DNA of 64,000 nucleotides from Cerasicoccus sp. TK19100 (GCF_027257155.1 NZ_JAPWDU010000001.1:248001-312000); one strand, 5' to 3'. Shown: positions 39,577 through 50,431, counted from the stretch's first letter. Notes: a model not told the origin generated them from the sequence alone. Numbers and translations are program-made.

Positions 39577-40117
39577 ATATTACAAGAACGAAGAGGGCAA
39601 TTGCTGCAATCAGCAGGTGGAGGAATGTTAAATAAACCTGAATGCAAAATACATTGATCATTCCCTTCTCTGACAAAAAGGGGTCGGATAATCCCTTTAG
39701 GTAGTTCTTCTTCATCGTAGACTTTAGCGGTCCCCAAAATGGAGAAATCAACTCTTCCCCTAGCTCTTGTGGGGATATGCTAATGTTATTAAGGGAAATT
39801 TGACCTTGTTGAGATTGAAGGCCTGCCTGGATCGATTCAAGGCTTCGAACCCTTGCGCCTATCGAAAGACAGGAAATGTGAGCTCCGAAGCCAAACATCA
39901 ATGAGAATACCAGCAGCGAAATTGACCATTTAAGCGAAGCAGTTCCTGCGAGCTCAATGATTGCAGGCGTATTTGAAAGGATGATTGCTATCATCGCTGC
40001 AACGCCAGATAGAGTCCACTTCGTATAGCCCTCGATGCTGGTGTTGTTTTTTGCGATAGTTATCCAAAAGAAGGATAGTAGCTGGCCCTCGTGGCTGTTC
40101 TTCTGGATGTTTGCCAT
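39575..40117 (-). CDS. Three-helix membrane protein, accessory gene (180 aa)
   Basis: A 180-residue protein with membrane helices at about 33-53, 62-84 and 155-178 and a soluble loop of about 70 residues between the second and third. It lies 12 bp after the soluble-protein gene on the same strand, so the two look like a cotranscribed pair at the accessory end of the element. Such cargo pairs in phages and satellites often serve in phage exclusion or abortive infection, but nothing in the sequence proves that. No family recognised. Confidence 0.6.
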   Translation of the reverse strand: MANIQKNSHEGQLLSFFWITIAKNNTSIEGYTKWTLSGVAAMIAIILSNTPAIIELAGTASLKWSISLLVFSLMFGFGAHISCLSIGARVRSLESIQAGLQSQQGQISLNNISISPQELGEELISPFWGPLKSTMKKNYLKGLSDPFLSEKGMINVFCIQVYLTFLHLLIAAIALFVLVI

Positions 40118-40129
40118 ACTTGAAATTGT

Positions 40130-40513
40130 TTATATATCGCAAAATTGAGAATCGACCGTGCTGGGAAGGTTGGAGAGGACGCTTATGTAGAAATCGTTCA
40201 GAATGTAGTTGTAGGTTTTATCGTCCAGTCGATCAACTGTCTCAGACTTGGGGACGATATTTACAACTTTCATTTTATTGATCGATTGGAGTCCTTTGGT
40301 TTGTTGCATGAAAAAAAGTGTGCTCATTGGTCTTTTGTCACCATCTTCGCATGTATAAACAAAGTATGGTTCCGTGATTGTGGAATCAGCGTTCACCCTG
40401 TCTTCTGCCTCATGATCGCGGTCCCAGCCATTATGCAGAAAGTTATCCATCATTTGGATCACTGTATCTATTGGGAGTTTGGAGGTGAGAACAATGCTTC
40501 GCTTAGTAGACAT
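40130..40513 (-). CDS. Soluble hypothetical protein, partner of the membrane protein (127 aa)
   Basis: A 127-residue protein of alternating strands and helices (RSIVLTSKLPIDTVIQMMDN onward), beginning about 38 bp from the end of the integrase gene. No known motif, signal peptide or membrane helix. It is cotranscribed with the membrane protein downstream. Its base composition is lower in GC than the tape-measure gene beside it, as cargo genes often are. Confidence 0.55.
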   Translation of the reverse strand: MSTKRSIVLTSKLPIDTVIQMMDNFLHNGWDRDHEAEDRVNADSTITEPYFVYTCEDGDKRPMSTLFFMQQTKGLQSINKMKVVNIVPKSETVDRLDDKTYNYILNDFYISVLSNLPSTVDSQFCDI

Positions 40514-40551
40514 ACCTTGTGTCTGATATAAACAGCTAGGGAAGTCCAGTA

Positions 40552-41736
40552 CTAAGCGGAAATGGAAATGATCTTATTTCCTTTAGTTGGTAGTATATTC
40601 CAAAACTCCGCGGCTTCCTCTTCGGTTTTAACGTCTAGGTAGTGATCGCGGATCACGTCCGTTGAGTTGCCTGCCTGAAGACTCACCCGGCCAACGTCGC
40701 CTGTTTTGGCCAGGAGCATTGAGCAGAAGGTATGGCGCATGATGTCTTTGCCCAGCTCAAAGCGCTTGGCCAGGTGCTGACGCATACGCCGGCAGTTGCC
40801 CGGTAGGATAGGGTAGTGCTTTGGCGGAAATCGCTCTAGCCAGGCTTTCAGGTTTGGCTGAATGTCCACCATGCGCTTTTCATCGACCTTCGACACTGAG
40901 GCCGGAACATGGATGCGACCGCCTTCCATCGAAATATGCTCAGGCTGTAGCTTGGTGATTTCGCCGTGGTTGTAGTCGGGCCGGATCCCCGCAAAGAGGC
41001 AGAGGGCTATGTGAGGCACCATTACGCCGTCTTTGTAGCTCTGGACGTATTCCATGAGCTTGGCGGCTTCGGAGGCCGTCAACGTCGAGGCCTCGCCCTT
41101 GTTGCGGTTGACCTCGCGCTTGCCGTAATGCTTGAGCTTGTCGGTGGGGTTGGCGCCCGCCCATTTCTCATCAATGAAATACTGCCAGAGCTTCCGCAGA
41201 TAGGAGCGGCGATTGTTCCACGTCTTGAGCGCCGAATCCCGGCCGATGTAGTCGCCAAGGTCTAGATCGGTAATATCGCCAATGTTCTTGTCGGTGAAAT
41301 GGGCTTTGAGGCGATTCAGTTCAACCTCTGTGTTGCGGTAGTGGATAGCCGACAGCGTGCCGCGGTTCTTTTCCTCGAATCTGACAAGCAGGTAGGCGTC
41401 TACGGCTTCGCTCAGAGGCTTGTGGACAAGATCATGGTGGTTGTGCTCCAGAAAGAAGGATACGGCCTCTGTGAGGCTTTTGCCGGTCCCGTCCAAGAGT
41501 TGATAGGCGGCGTATGCTTCCTTGTGCTGATCCTCATTCAGCTTTGATGGCACCGTGTGCAGCTTTACTTCGCTGTTCTGGCGCCTGAGCTCGTATGTCG
41601 ATCGCTCGGCGTAGGCTTCATCCTTGGACTGGAATTTCTTCCGGACTTGGCGCCCGTCAATAGTGCCTGAAAGCAAATAGCCTTTGTTCCCAGATGGGTA
41701 TTTGAAAGTCTTTACCTTGAATGGCTTGGAGTTCAC
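40552..41736 (-). CDS. int: Tyrosine recombinase (integrase) of the element
   Basis: A 394-residue integrase. The N-terminal region carries an arm-binding and a SAM-like core-binding domain (about 85-200); the catalytic domain shows R252 (FAGIRPD), K283 in the beta-hairpin, K330-x-x-R334 (KDIMRHTFCSML, with Lys in place of the common His), Asn357 where His/Trp is usual (AGNST), and the nucleophile Y366 (RDHYLDV). It should recombine the 25-bp tRNA-Pro site for integration and excision. It overlaps the DUF2513 gene by 4 bp, so both are made from one transcript starting near the tRNA. Confidence 0.92.
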   Translation of the reverse strand: MNSKPFKVKTFKYPSGNKGYLLSGTIDGRQVRKKFQSKDEAYAERSTYELRRQNSEVKLHTVPSKLNEDQHKEAYAAYQLLDGTGKSLTEAVSFFLEHNHHDLVHKPLSEAVDAYLLVRFEEKNRGTLSAIHYRNTEVELNRLKAHFTDKNIGDITDLDLGDYIGRDSALKTWNNRRSYLRKLWQYFIDEKWAGANPTDKLKHYGKREVNRNKGEASTLTASEAAKLMEYVQSYKDGVMVPHIALCLFAGIRPDYNHGEITKLQPEHISMEGGRIHVPASVSKVDEKRMVDIQPNLKAWLERFPPKHYPILPGNCRRMRQHLAKRFELGKDIMRHTFCSMLLAKTGDVGRVSLQAGNSTDVIRDHYLDVKTEEEAAEFWNILPTKGNKIISISA

Positions 41737-42122
41737 AGGTCGAATCCCAGTTTCTCTTTGGCCTGTTGTTTGATGTAGGCTGTAGCTAAGTCCTTGATGA
41801 TCTCAATAGACCAACCTCCAATTTGAGAGGCCCCGCTTTTGGTCTTCTCCCAGATGCCTTTGTCTCGGATGCTGTCTAAGAGGTCATGCCCAGCCCAAGT
41901 CATTCTTTCGCAATTCGCAATAAGAGTGGTATCTTCGAGTTCATCCACTGGCCCAATGGCATAACCTGCTTCGATCAAAAGAGCCATATGGTAATATTGT
42001 TCTTCCTCAGTCCAGTTGCTGAGATGCTCAACATCACTTAAGATGGACTCAATTGGCTCGTTATCCCGGTCATGTTCCAGGCATAGGAGGATAGACCGAA
42101 TCAGATCCCAATCACGTTTCAT
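41733..42122 (-). CDS. DUF2513 domain protein
   Basis: A 129-residue protein starting MKRDWDLIRSILLCLEHD and containing YHMALLIEAGYAIG and LTWAGHDLLDSIRD-like segments (here MTWAGHDLLDSIRD), the standard DUF2513 pattern. These are small winged-helix-like proteins found in phages and mobile elements; function is unknown. It is the first gene of the leftward integrase operon, 57 bp from the tRNA end. It might regulate integrase or act as a recombination directionality factor. Confidence 0.85.
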   Translation of the reverse strand: MKRDWDLIRSILLCLEHDRDNEPIESILSDVEHLSNWTEEEQYYHMALLIEAGYAIGPVDELEDTTLIANCERMTWAGHDLLDSIRDKGIWEKTKSGASQIGGWSIEIIKDLATAYIKQQAKEKLGFDL

Positions 42123-42142
42123 AGATGCCAGAATGATAAGTC

Positions 42143-42155
42143 ATTTATCACTCGT
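42143..42155. repeat. 13-bp repeat ATTTATCACTCGT, right copy
   Basis: Identical to 32675-32687. It overlaps a GATAA-GTCAT-TTATC inverted repeat (about 42135-42149) upstream of the DUF2513/integrase genes, so it could be an integrase arm site or an operator of the integrase promoter. Confidence 0.4.
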
Positions 42156-42178
42156 CAACCGCTATCCCGCATGGATAT

Positions 42179-42203
42179 TGGTCGGGCTGCAGGGATTCGA
42201 ACC
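42179..42203. other. attR: 3' end of tRNA-Pro
   Basis: Right copy of the 25-bp direct repeat; it contains the encoded CCA end, acceptor strand and T-arm of the tRNA. Because the duplicated segment restores the gene, the tRNA remains intact after integration. Confidence 0.85.
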
Positions 42204-42255
42204 CTGGACCTCGTCGTCCCGAACGACGCGCGCTACCAGACTGCGCTACAGCCCG
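42179..42255 (-). tRNA. tRNA-Pro (anticodon CGG)
   Basis: On the minus strand the sequence folds as a full cloverleaf: acceptor CGGGCTG paired with CAGCCCG, D-arm GCGCAGTCTGGTAGCGC, anticodon stem CGTCG/CGACG with loop TTCGGGA (anticodon CGG, reading CCG), T-arm CAGGG-TTCGAAT-CCCTG, discriminator A and an encoded CCA. It is the integration site of the element on its left. Confidence 0.97.
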
Positions 42256-42260
42256 TAATT

Positions 42261-42280
42261 GGGAAAACGATGCTTTTCCC
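42261..42280. promoter_or_regulatory. Inverted repeat upstream of tRNA-Pro
   Basis: GGGAAAA, six bases, TTTTCCC: a perfect 7-bp inverted repeat five bases from the 5' end of the tRNA. It may belong to the tRNA promoter or be a terminator for the other strand. Confidence 0.35.
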
Positions 42281-42374
42281 GAAATATGAAGCTACTGGCA
42301 AGAAGAAATTTAGTTTTTTGAAGGCCGAGGATGGCTCGACACTTCGCGACAAGCTTGGCAAGTTACTCGCATGA
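42270..42374 (+). CDS. Possible 34-residue protein upstream of the beta-helix gene
   Basis: An ATG at 42270 opens a 34-codon frame rich in Lys (EATGKKKFSFLKAEDG, ending LRDKLGKLLA) whose stop overlaps the next start as ATGA. The coupling and natural-looking composition suggest translation, but it runs opposite to the tRNA-Pro promoter and has no known relative that I recognise. It could also be the tail of an older gene. Confidence 0.35.
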   Translation: MLFPKYEATGKKKFSFLKAEDGSTLRDKLGKLLA

Positions 42375-43057
42375 TTGCCTCTGATGTTATTACCCTGCCT
42401 GAAACTCTGGAACACTTCGCTAAGTGGTTTTCGCCGGACGACGCGCCGTGGGCGTGGATTCCGCGTATTGAGGAAGCACTGAGCAAGTTTAGCTGGCTCC
42501 TGGCGCAGGGGCACAGTGCCATACCCGCAGGCATGCACATCAAGGGGAAGGTGTATATTCATCCGACCGTCAAACTGCCACCGACTGCGGTCATTGAAGG
42601 GCCGACTTGGATTGGGCCCGGCACGGAAATTCGCCCCAATGCCTACATCCGCGGCAAGGTCATTATTGGCGCGAACTGCGTGATCGGCAACTCGTGCGAA
42701 CTGAAAAATTGCCTGGTGCTGGATGGCGCGCAGGTGCCGCATTTTAATTATGTGGGTGATTCGGTTTTGGGGCAGGGCGCACACTTGGGTGCGGGGGTGA
42801 TCTTGGCGAATCTCCGCCTTGACCAAGCCAGCGTTCCAGTTCGTTTGCCCAGTGGTACGGTGGATAGCGGTTTGCGCAAGTTTGGTGCGATATTTGGCGA
42901 CCACGCGGAGGCGGGGTGTAATGCCGTCATCCAACCGGGGACTATCTTGGGGCGCAAGGCGATTGTCATGCCGAGCATGTCTTTTGGTGGCTACTTGCCG
43001 GATGGAAAAATGGTCTATGCTAAAACCGAGACGCGAATTATCGACCGGCGCTTCTGA
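42371..43057 (+). CDS. Left-handed beta-helix acyl/nucleotidyl-transferase-like protein
   Basis: A 228-residue protein. From about residue 55 it shows repeated hexapeptides (IHPTVKL, VIEGPTW, IGPGTEI, YIRGKVI, IGANCVI, GNSCEL), the left-handed parallel beta-helix of the GlmU C-terminal type. VGDSVLGQGAHLGAGVILAN resembles the acetyl-CoA-binding part of GlmU-like and GlgC-like proteins. It lacks the N-terminal pyrophosphorylase domain, so it may act as an acetyltransferase in sugar-nucleotide synthesis or as a partner of a separate nucleotidyltransferase. The preceding 100 residues of a canonical GlmU are not here. Confidence 0.8.
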   Translation: MIASDVITLPETLEHFAKWFSPDDAPWAWIPRIEEALSKFSWLLAQGHSAIPAGMHIKGKVYIHPTVKLPPTAVIEGPTWIGPGTEIRPNAYIRGKVIIGANCVIGNSCELKNCLVLDGAQVPHFNYVGDSVLGQGAHLGAGVILANLRLDQASVPVRLPSGTVDSGLRKFGAIFGDHAEAGCNAVIQPGTILGRKAIVMPSMSFGGYLPDGKMVYAKTETRIIDRRF

Positions 43058-43089
43058 GTAATTCAATATTTTGAATTTGTTTATCGGGC

Positions 43090-43107
43090 ACTACGGCTTG
43101 ACGTAGT
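43090..43107. terminator. Small hairpin between beta-helix and sulfatase genes
   Basis: ACTACG, GCTTGA, CGTAGT followed by TTC: a 6-bp perfect stem 33 bases after the stop. A weak terminator at most. Confidence 0.3.
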
Positions 43108-43133
43108 TTCTGAGATTGTTCTGAATTAGTCAG

Positions 43134-44660
43134 ATGTCCGCCCCCAATATTCTCTTCATCACGAGTGACCAGCAGCACTGGAACACGATCGGGAAAAACT
43201 TTCCCGAGGTTAAAACACCGAACCTGGATCGGTTAGCGAACGAAGGAACGCTATTTACGCGCGCCTATTGCCCGAACCCGACGTGCACGCCTACGCGCGC
43301 GTCTCTAATTACGGGTCAGTATGCCAGCCAGCATGGTGCTTGGGCGCTGGGGACAAAGCTGCCCGAAGACAAGACCACCATTGGCGAACTGCTGCAAGGG
43401 CAGGGCTACGACTCTGCTTTGATTGGCAAGGCGCATTTTCAACCGCTGTTGAGCACGGAAGAATATCCCTCGCTGGAATCCTATCCACTGCTGCGCGATT
43501 TGGATTTTTGGCGCGGTTTCAACGGGCCGTTCTATGGGTTCAACCATGTGGAGCTGGCGCGTAATCACGCGGACGAGACTCACGTTGGCCAACACTACGC
43601 GGTCTGGATGGAGGACAAGGGCCTGAAGGATTGGGCGCAGCATTTCCAAAGTAAATGGGGTGAGTTTAATTTCGTTGAGCCACCAACTTCCAGCCAGGAG
43701 CACGTGTGGTCGATCCCAGAGGAGTATCATTACGATGCCTGGATCGCCGAGCGTTCCATTGCGCGCATGGAGAAGTGTCGCGAGGAAGGAAAGCCGTTCT
43801 TCACCTGGGCAAGTTTCTTCGATCCGCATCCGCCATATCTTGTGCCGGAGCCATGGGCATCCATGTATGACCCGAAGGACGTGACCGTGCCGCAGGCGCA
43901 ACCCGGCGAGCACGATGATAGCCCGCCCTACATCCAGCTAACCCAAACGGAGAATCCCGATTTCGGCTATCCGCCCGGGGAGGATTTTGCCAACCACGGC
44001 ATGGGCAGCCACTTGCAGGATAAGGAGTCGCTTGCCAAGGATATCGCCGTTTACTACGGTATGGTCAGCATGATGGACCACTACATTGGCAAGCTGCTGG
44101 ACTACCTCGACGAGACCGGTCAGCGTGAGAACACCCTGATTGTTTTCACCACCGACCACGGGCATTTCTATGGTCACCACGGGCTCAATGCCAAGGGGCC
44201 GTTCCATTACGAAGACGAGATTCGTGTGCCGATGATTGCGCGGTGGCCCGGTAAAATTCCGGCCGGCGTCGAAAGCTCTGCATTGCAAAGCTTGGTCGAT
44301 ATCCCCGTCTCCTTTCTCAAGGCAACGGGGACGCGGGTGCCCAATGATTGGCAAGGCGTGGACCAGCTGCCGGTCTGGCAGGGCGAGCAGGAGAGCGCAC
44401 GCGACCACTGCATCGTAGAATTCCGCCAGCAGCCGACGTGTATTCACCTGAAGACCTACGTCAACGAACGCTACAAGATCACGGTTTACTACAACCAGAG
44501 CTACGGCGAAATCTACGACTTGCAGGAGGACCCGGGCGAAATCAAAAATCTGTGGGACGTTCCCGAGGCCGCCTCGCTCAAGATGGAGCTGCTGCAAAAG
44601 CTGATCCATGCTGAGCTGGGCAAGGAGCCGATGTGGATGCCTCGCATTGCTGGTGCCTGA
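43134..44660 (+). CDS. Type I sulfatase (formylglycine-type), cytoplasmic
   Basis: A 508-residue alkaline-phosphatase-superfamily hydrolase. The sulfatase signature is C51-T-P-T-R (NPTCTPTRASLITG), whose Cys must become formylglycine; the metal site includes D12 (ITSDQQ) and the later TTDHGHFYGHHG. The protein starts directly with the core fold and has no signal peptide, unlike most polysaccharide sulfatases, so it works in the cytoplasm on a small sulfated substrate, for example an imported sulfated sugar. No maturation enzyme (FGE or anSME) is in the window. It is followed 3 bp later by the exonuclease gene, so they are cotranscribed. Confidence 0.92.
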   Translation: MSAPNILFITSDQQHWNTIGKNFPEVKTPNLDRLANEGTLFTRAYCPNPTCTPTRASLITGQYASQHGAWALGTKLPEDKTTIGELLQGQGYDSALIGKAHFQPLLSTEEYPSLESYPLLRDLDFWRGFNGPFYGFNHVELARNHADETHVGQHYAVWMEDKGLKDWAQHFQSKWGEFNFVEPPTSSQEHVWSIPEEYHYDAWIAERSIARMEKCREEGKPFFTWASFFDPHPPYLVPEPWASMYDPKDVTVPQAQPGEHDDSPPYIQLTQTENPDFGYPPGEDFANHGMGSHLQDKESLAKDIAVYYGMVSMMDHYIGKLLDYLDETGQRENTLIVFTTDHGHFYGHHGLNAKGPFHYEDEIRVPMIARWPGKIPAGVESSALQSLVDIPVSFLKATGTRVPNDWQGVDQLPVWQGEQESARDHCIVEFRQQPTCIHLKTYVNERYKITVYYNQSYGEIYDLQEDPGEIKNLWDVPEAASLKMELLQKLIHAELGKEPMWMPRIAGA

Positions 44661-44663
44661 TTT

Positions 44664-45332
44664 ATGGGGCACTGGGCCGACATCCCGATTTACGTGATCG
44701 ACTTCGAGGGCGCTGGGAAAACCGGCGTCATCGAATATGGGGTGGTCGAGCTATTGCATGGCGAAATTAAGTCGACCCATACCCGGCTTTGCGCGCCGCT
44801 GGATGCCATCAGCCAGCAGGACACGCGGCTGCATGGCATTGCGCAAAAAGATGTGACCGGCTGCGCGCCGTTTGCCGATGAGTGGCAGCGCTTCACGGAG
44901 TGGCGCGGACAGGGGGCGTTTGCGGCGCACCATGCCAGCGTCGAGCAGGGGCTGCTCAAGCAGCAGTGGAGTTACCCGCCCGCATCGACTGACTATCTGA
45001 ACAGCGGCAAAGTTGCCGACTGGGGGCCGTGGATTGATACCCGCCGCCTGTACGAGGCCCTTTATCCTGGGCTGGAGAGCTATAAGCTCGGCGATCTGAT
45101 CGAACGCTTTGCATTGCAAAGTAAGTTGGTGGAACTGGGCGATGCTCACTGCCCGGATGCCCGCCGCAAGGCCCACTGTGCGCTTTACGATGCGTTGGCC
45201 TCGGCTCTGCTTTTGCTCCGCATTGGCGCGGAGCCAGGCTTTGAAGCGATGACGATGAAGTGGCTGCTCGAGCACAGCCTTTCAACTGAGCAAAAAAAAC
45301 AGGCCGCCCGGCAGGGCGACCTGTTTGAGTAA
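44664..45332 (+). CDS. DnaQ-like 3'-5' exonuclease
   Basis: A 222-residue protein of the DEDDh exonuclease fold: motif I DFEGAG (about 13-18), motif II HHASVEQ (about 92-98) and motif III HCALYDALA (about 173-181, with the catalytic His and Asp). It removes nucleotides from 3' ends of DNA or RNA and may serve in proofreading, repair or RNA turnover. It starts 3 bp after the sulfatase stop, and its end is 17 bp from the convergent gyrA stop. Confidence 0.85.
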   Translation: MGHWADIPIYVIDFEGAGKTGVIEYGVVELLHGEIKSTHTRLCAPLDAISQQDTRLHGIAQKDVTGCAPFADEWQRFTEWRGQGAFAAHHASVEQGLLKQQWSYPPASTDYLNSGKVADWGPWIDTRRLYEALYPGLESYKLGDLIERFALQSKLVELGDAHCPDARRKAHCALYDALASALLLLRIGAEPGFEAMTMKWLLEHSLSTEQKKQAARQGDLFE

Positions 45333-45349
45333 TTCGTTACGCGGGGGGA

Positions 45350-47809
45350 TTATTCCTCGCCGCCTTCTTCGCTGTCGCCGTCTTCGGTTTTATCTTCGAC
45401 TTCGACGACCTTGCACAGGCCAACGAGCTTGTCTCCCTCGGCGAGGTTGATCAGGCGAACGCCCTGCGTGGTGCGGCCGATGACGCGGACATCCTTCACG
45501 GGGCTGCGAACGGCCTGGCCGCCCACGGTGAACATCATGATCTCGTCATTTTCATGCACGCTAAGTGCGCCGGCGACCTTGGATGCGGTTTTGAGCGCGA
45601 TGATGCCCGAGCCGCCGCGGCTTTGCGTGCGGTATTCCGAGTATTCGGTGCGTTTGCCGATGCCGTTTTCGCCCGCGATCAGGAGAGTGGCATTCTCGTC
45701 GACCACTTCGATGGCCTTCACGGCGTCGTCGGCCTTCTTCAGGGTGACGCCCTTGACGCCGCGGGTAGCGCGGCCCTGGTCGCGGAGGTCGGTCTCCTGG
45801 AAGCGGATGGACATGCCTTCGCGGGTGACGATGACCAGTTCGTTCTCGCCATTGGTCAGCTTGCTGCCGATCAGTTCGTCGTCGTCGTCGATCTTGATGC
45901 CGATCGTGCCGCCCTTGCGGTAGTTTTGGTATTCCGCGAGGTTGGTCTTTTTGACAATGCCCTTCTTGGTGCACATGACGAGGTGGTTCGATTCGTCGAA
46001 CTCCTTAATGCAGATCATCGAGGCGATGCGTTCGTCTTTCTGCATTTGCAGAACGTTGACGATCGAGCGGCCCTTGGACGTGCGGGTGCCTTCGGGAATC
46101 TCGTAAACCTTCTCCACATACACGCGGCCATTATTCATGAAGAACATGATGTAGTCGTGCGTCGATGCGGTGAAGAGATGCTCCACAAAGTCGTCGTCGT
46201 GCTGGCCGCTACCTATGACCCCCTTACCGCCACGCTTCTGCGAACGGTAGCTGCTAACGGGCGTGCGTTTGATGAAGCCCTGGTGGGAAATCGTGATGAT
46301 GCAGCCTTCGTTGGCGATGACGTCTTCCATGCGGAACTCGCCTTCGGCCGCCAAGAGCTGAGTGCGGCGTGGGCTCTCAAACTTCGTAACGAGTTCGTTT
46401 AGCTCGTCCTTGATGACGCCGAGAAGGATGGATTCGTTGTCGAGAATCGAGCGGTAGTATTCGATTTTCTGCATGATCTCGCGGTATTCCTCTTCGATCT
46501 TATCGCGCTCCATACCGGTGAGCTGGTAGAGGCGCAGGTCGAGGATCGCGTTGGTCTGGCGCTCGGAGAGGGGATACTTCTCCATGAGTCGCTCACGGGC
46601 TTCGTCGCGGTTTTTGGAAGCGCGGATAATCTTAACGATGTCGTCGAGATTGAGCAGTGCGATCTTGTAACCTTCGAGAATGTGCGCGCGGTCTTCGGCC
46701 TTGCGGAGTAGATACTGCGTGCGGCGGTAGATGACGTCGCGTCGGTGCTCGATGTAGCACTCGAGCATTTCCTTGATGTTCATCTGCTTCGGGCGACGTT
46801 GGTCCAGCGCGAGCAGGATGACGCCGAATGACGACTCAAATGGCGTGTGCTTGGCGATCTTGTTGATCACCACGCGGCCCGGTTCGCCACGCTTGAGCTC
46901 GATGACGATGCGAGTGTTTTCGTCGGACTCGTCGCGCAGGTCGCTGACTTCGTCGAGCACCTTGTCGTGGACGAGGTCGGCGATTTTGGTAACGAGGTTC
47001 GCGCGGTTGACGTTGTAAGGAATCTCCGTGATGACGATCTGTTCCTTGCCGTTCTTGAGCTCTTCGGTGTGCGCAGTGCCCTTGACGCGGACAATGCCTC
47101 GGCCCGTGCGCATGTATTGCTCAATGCCGTTGCGTCCGGCAATGGCACCACCGGTCGGGAAGTCAGGGCCGGGGAGCACCTTCATCACCTCGTCGACGTC
47201 ACAGTTCGGATTGTCGATGATGAGGTTGATCGCGGCACCCAGCTCGGAAAGATTGTGCGGCGGGATATTGGTTGTCATGCCGACCGCGATGCCGGTGGAG
47301 CCGTTCATCAGCAGGTTGGGCAAACCACAGGGGACAACGGAAGGCTCAGTCGTTTCTTCGTTGTAGTTCGGGACGAAGTCGACGGTCTCCTTGTCGATGT
47401 CGCGCATCAGCTCTTCGGCGATGGCGGCCAGGCGGCTTTCGGTGTAACGATAAGCAGCGGGTGGGTCACCGTCGATCGAGCCGAAGTTACCCTGCGGGTC
47501 GATCAGCGGGTAACGCATCACCCAGTGTTGGCCCATGCGGACGAGGGCGTCGTAAACGGATTGGTCACCGTGCGGGTGGTATTTACCCAGCACTTCACCA
47601 ACGACGGCGGCGCACTTTTTATGGGCTCGGTTATGCGCGAGACCAATCTGGTTCATCGCGTAGAGGATGCGGCGCTGAACGGGCTTCAGGCCGTCGCGGG
47701 CGTCTGGCAGCGCGCGGGAGACAATGACGGACATCGAGTAGTCGATGTAGGCCGTCTCCATGATCTCAGTGATCGAGCGGGCTTCGAGGCGTTCTTTATC
47801 AGTATACAT
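45350..47809 (-). CDS. gyrA: DNA gyrase subunit A
   Basis: An 819-residue GyrA. The catalytic tyrosine is Y122 (AAYRYTE). The quinolone-determining region is [10 protein letters not shown] at about 78-87, where the residue equal to E. coli Ser83 is Gln and Asp87 is kept. The C-terminal beta-pinwheel begins near residue 500 and carries a GyrA-box-like SQKRGGKG. An acidic tail ([15 protein letters not shown]) ends the protein. With GyrB it introduces negative supercoils using ATP. It lies 102 bp downstream of gyrB on the same strand, separated by a palindromic repeat. Confidence 0.98.
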   Translation of the reverse strand: MYTDKERLEARSITEIMETAYIDYSMSVIVSRALPDARDGLKPVQRRILYAMNQIGLAHNRAHKKCAAVVGEVLGKYHPHGDQSVYDALVRMGQHWVMRYPLIDPQGNFGSIDGDPPAAYRYTESRLAAIAEELMRDIDKETVDFVPNYNEETTEPSVVPCGLPNLLMNGSTGIAVGMTTNIPPHNLSELGAAINLIIDNPNCDVDEVMKVLPGPDFPTGGAIAGRNGIEQYMRTGRGIVRVKGTAHTEELKNGKEQIVITEIPYNVNRANLVTKIADLVHDKVLDEVSDLRDESDENTRIVIELKRGEPGRVVINKIAKHTPFESSFGVILLALDQRRPKQMNIKEMLECYIEHRRDVIYRRTQYLLRKAEDRAHILEGYKIALLNLDDIVKIIRASKNRDEARERLMEKYPLSERQTNAILDLRLYQLTGMERDKIEEEYREIMQKIEYYRSILDNESILLGVIKDELNELVTKFESPRRTQLLAAEGEFRMEDVIANEGCIITISHQGFIKRTPVSSYRSQKRGGKGVIGSGQHDDDFVEHLFTASTHDYIMFFMNNGRVYVEKVYEIPEGTRTSKGRSIVNVLQMQKDERIASMICIKEFDESNHLVMCTKKGIVKKTNLAEYQNYRKGGTIGIKIDDDDELIGSKLTNGENELVIVTREGMSIRFQETDLRDQGRATRGVKGVTLKKADDAVKAIEVVDENATLLIAGENGIGKRTEYSEYRTQSRGGSGIIALKTASKVAGALSVHENDEIMMFTVGGQAVRSPVKDVRVIGRTTQGVRLINLAEGDKLVGLCKVVEVEDKTEDGDSEEGGEE

Positions 47810-47822
47810 GGGATTTGGAAAA

Positions 47823-47911
47823 ATTATGAATTATGAATTCAGAAGTATGAATACCGAACTACGTATGGCTTGCCGCCATTTCATAATTCATAACTCATAC
47901 TTCATAATTAA
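47823..47911. repeat. Imperfect inverted repeat of TATGAA-type units between gyrB and gyrA
   Basis: 47824-47853 (repeats of ATTATGAATTATGA, later GTATGAAT) is roughly the reverse complement of 47879-47911 (TTCATAATTCATAACTCATA). It fills the whole gyrB-gyrA gap. Such AT-rich ATTATGAA/TTCATAAT elements recur between genes in several bacterial genomes. Confidence 0.55.

Positions 47912-50431
<2,520 letters not shown>

Larger units (their letters stand above)
32526..42203. mobile_element. tRNA-Pro integrated element (phage-satellite-like), about 9.65 kb
   Basis: Bounded by a 25-bp direct repeat (32526-32550 and 42179-42203). The right copy is the 3' end of an intact tRNA-Pro including its encoded CCA, the classical target of tyrosine integrases; an integrase gene lies 0.4 kb inside that end. 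Inside are a repressor/excisionase switch, a rightward operon of small proteins, a tape-measure gene, a replication-type winged-helix gene, a terminase-small-subunit-like gene, a structured non-coding site and three or four accessory genes. There are no recognisable genes for capsid, portal, large terminase, baseplate or lysis. This size and content are those of a satellite or defective element rather than a prophage. Confidence 0.85.

Noticed and set aside
42171-42269. Open frame reading through the tRNA-Pro gene
   Set aside because: It is the antisense of the tRNA; only the part after the ATG at 42270 could be a small gene.
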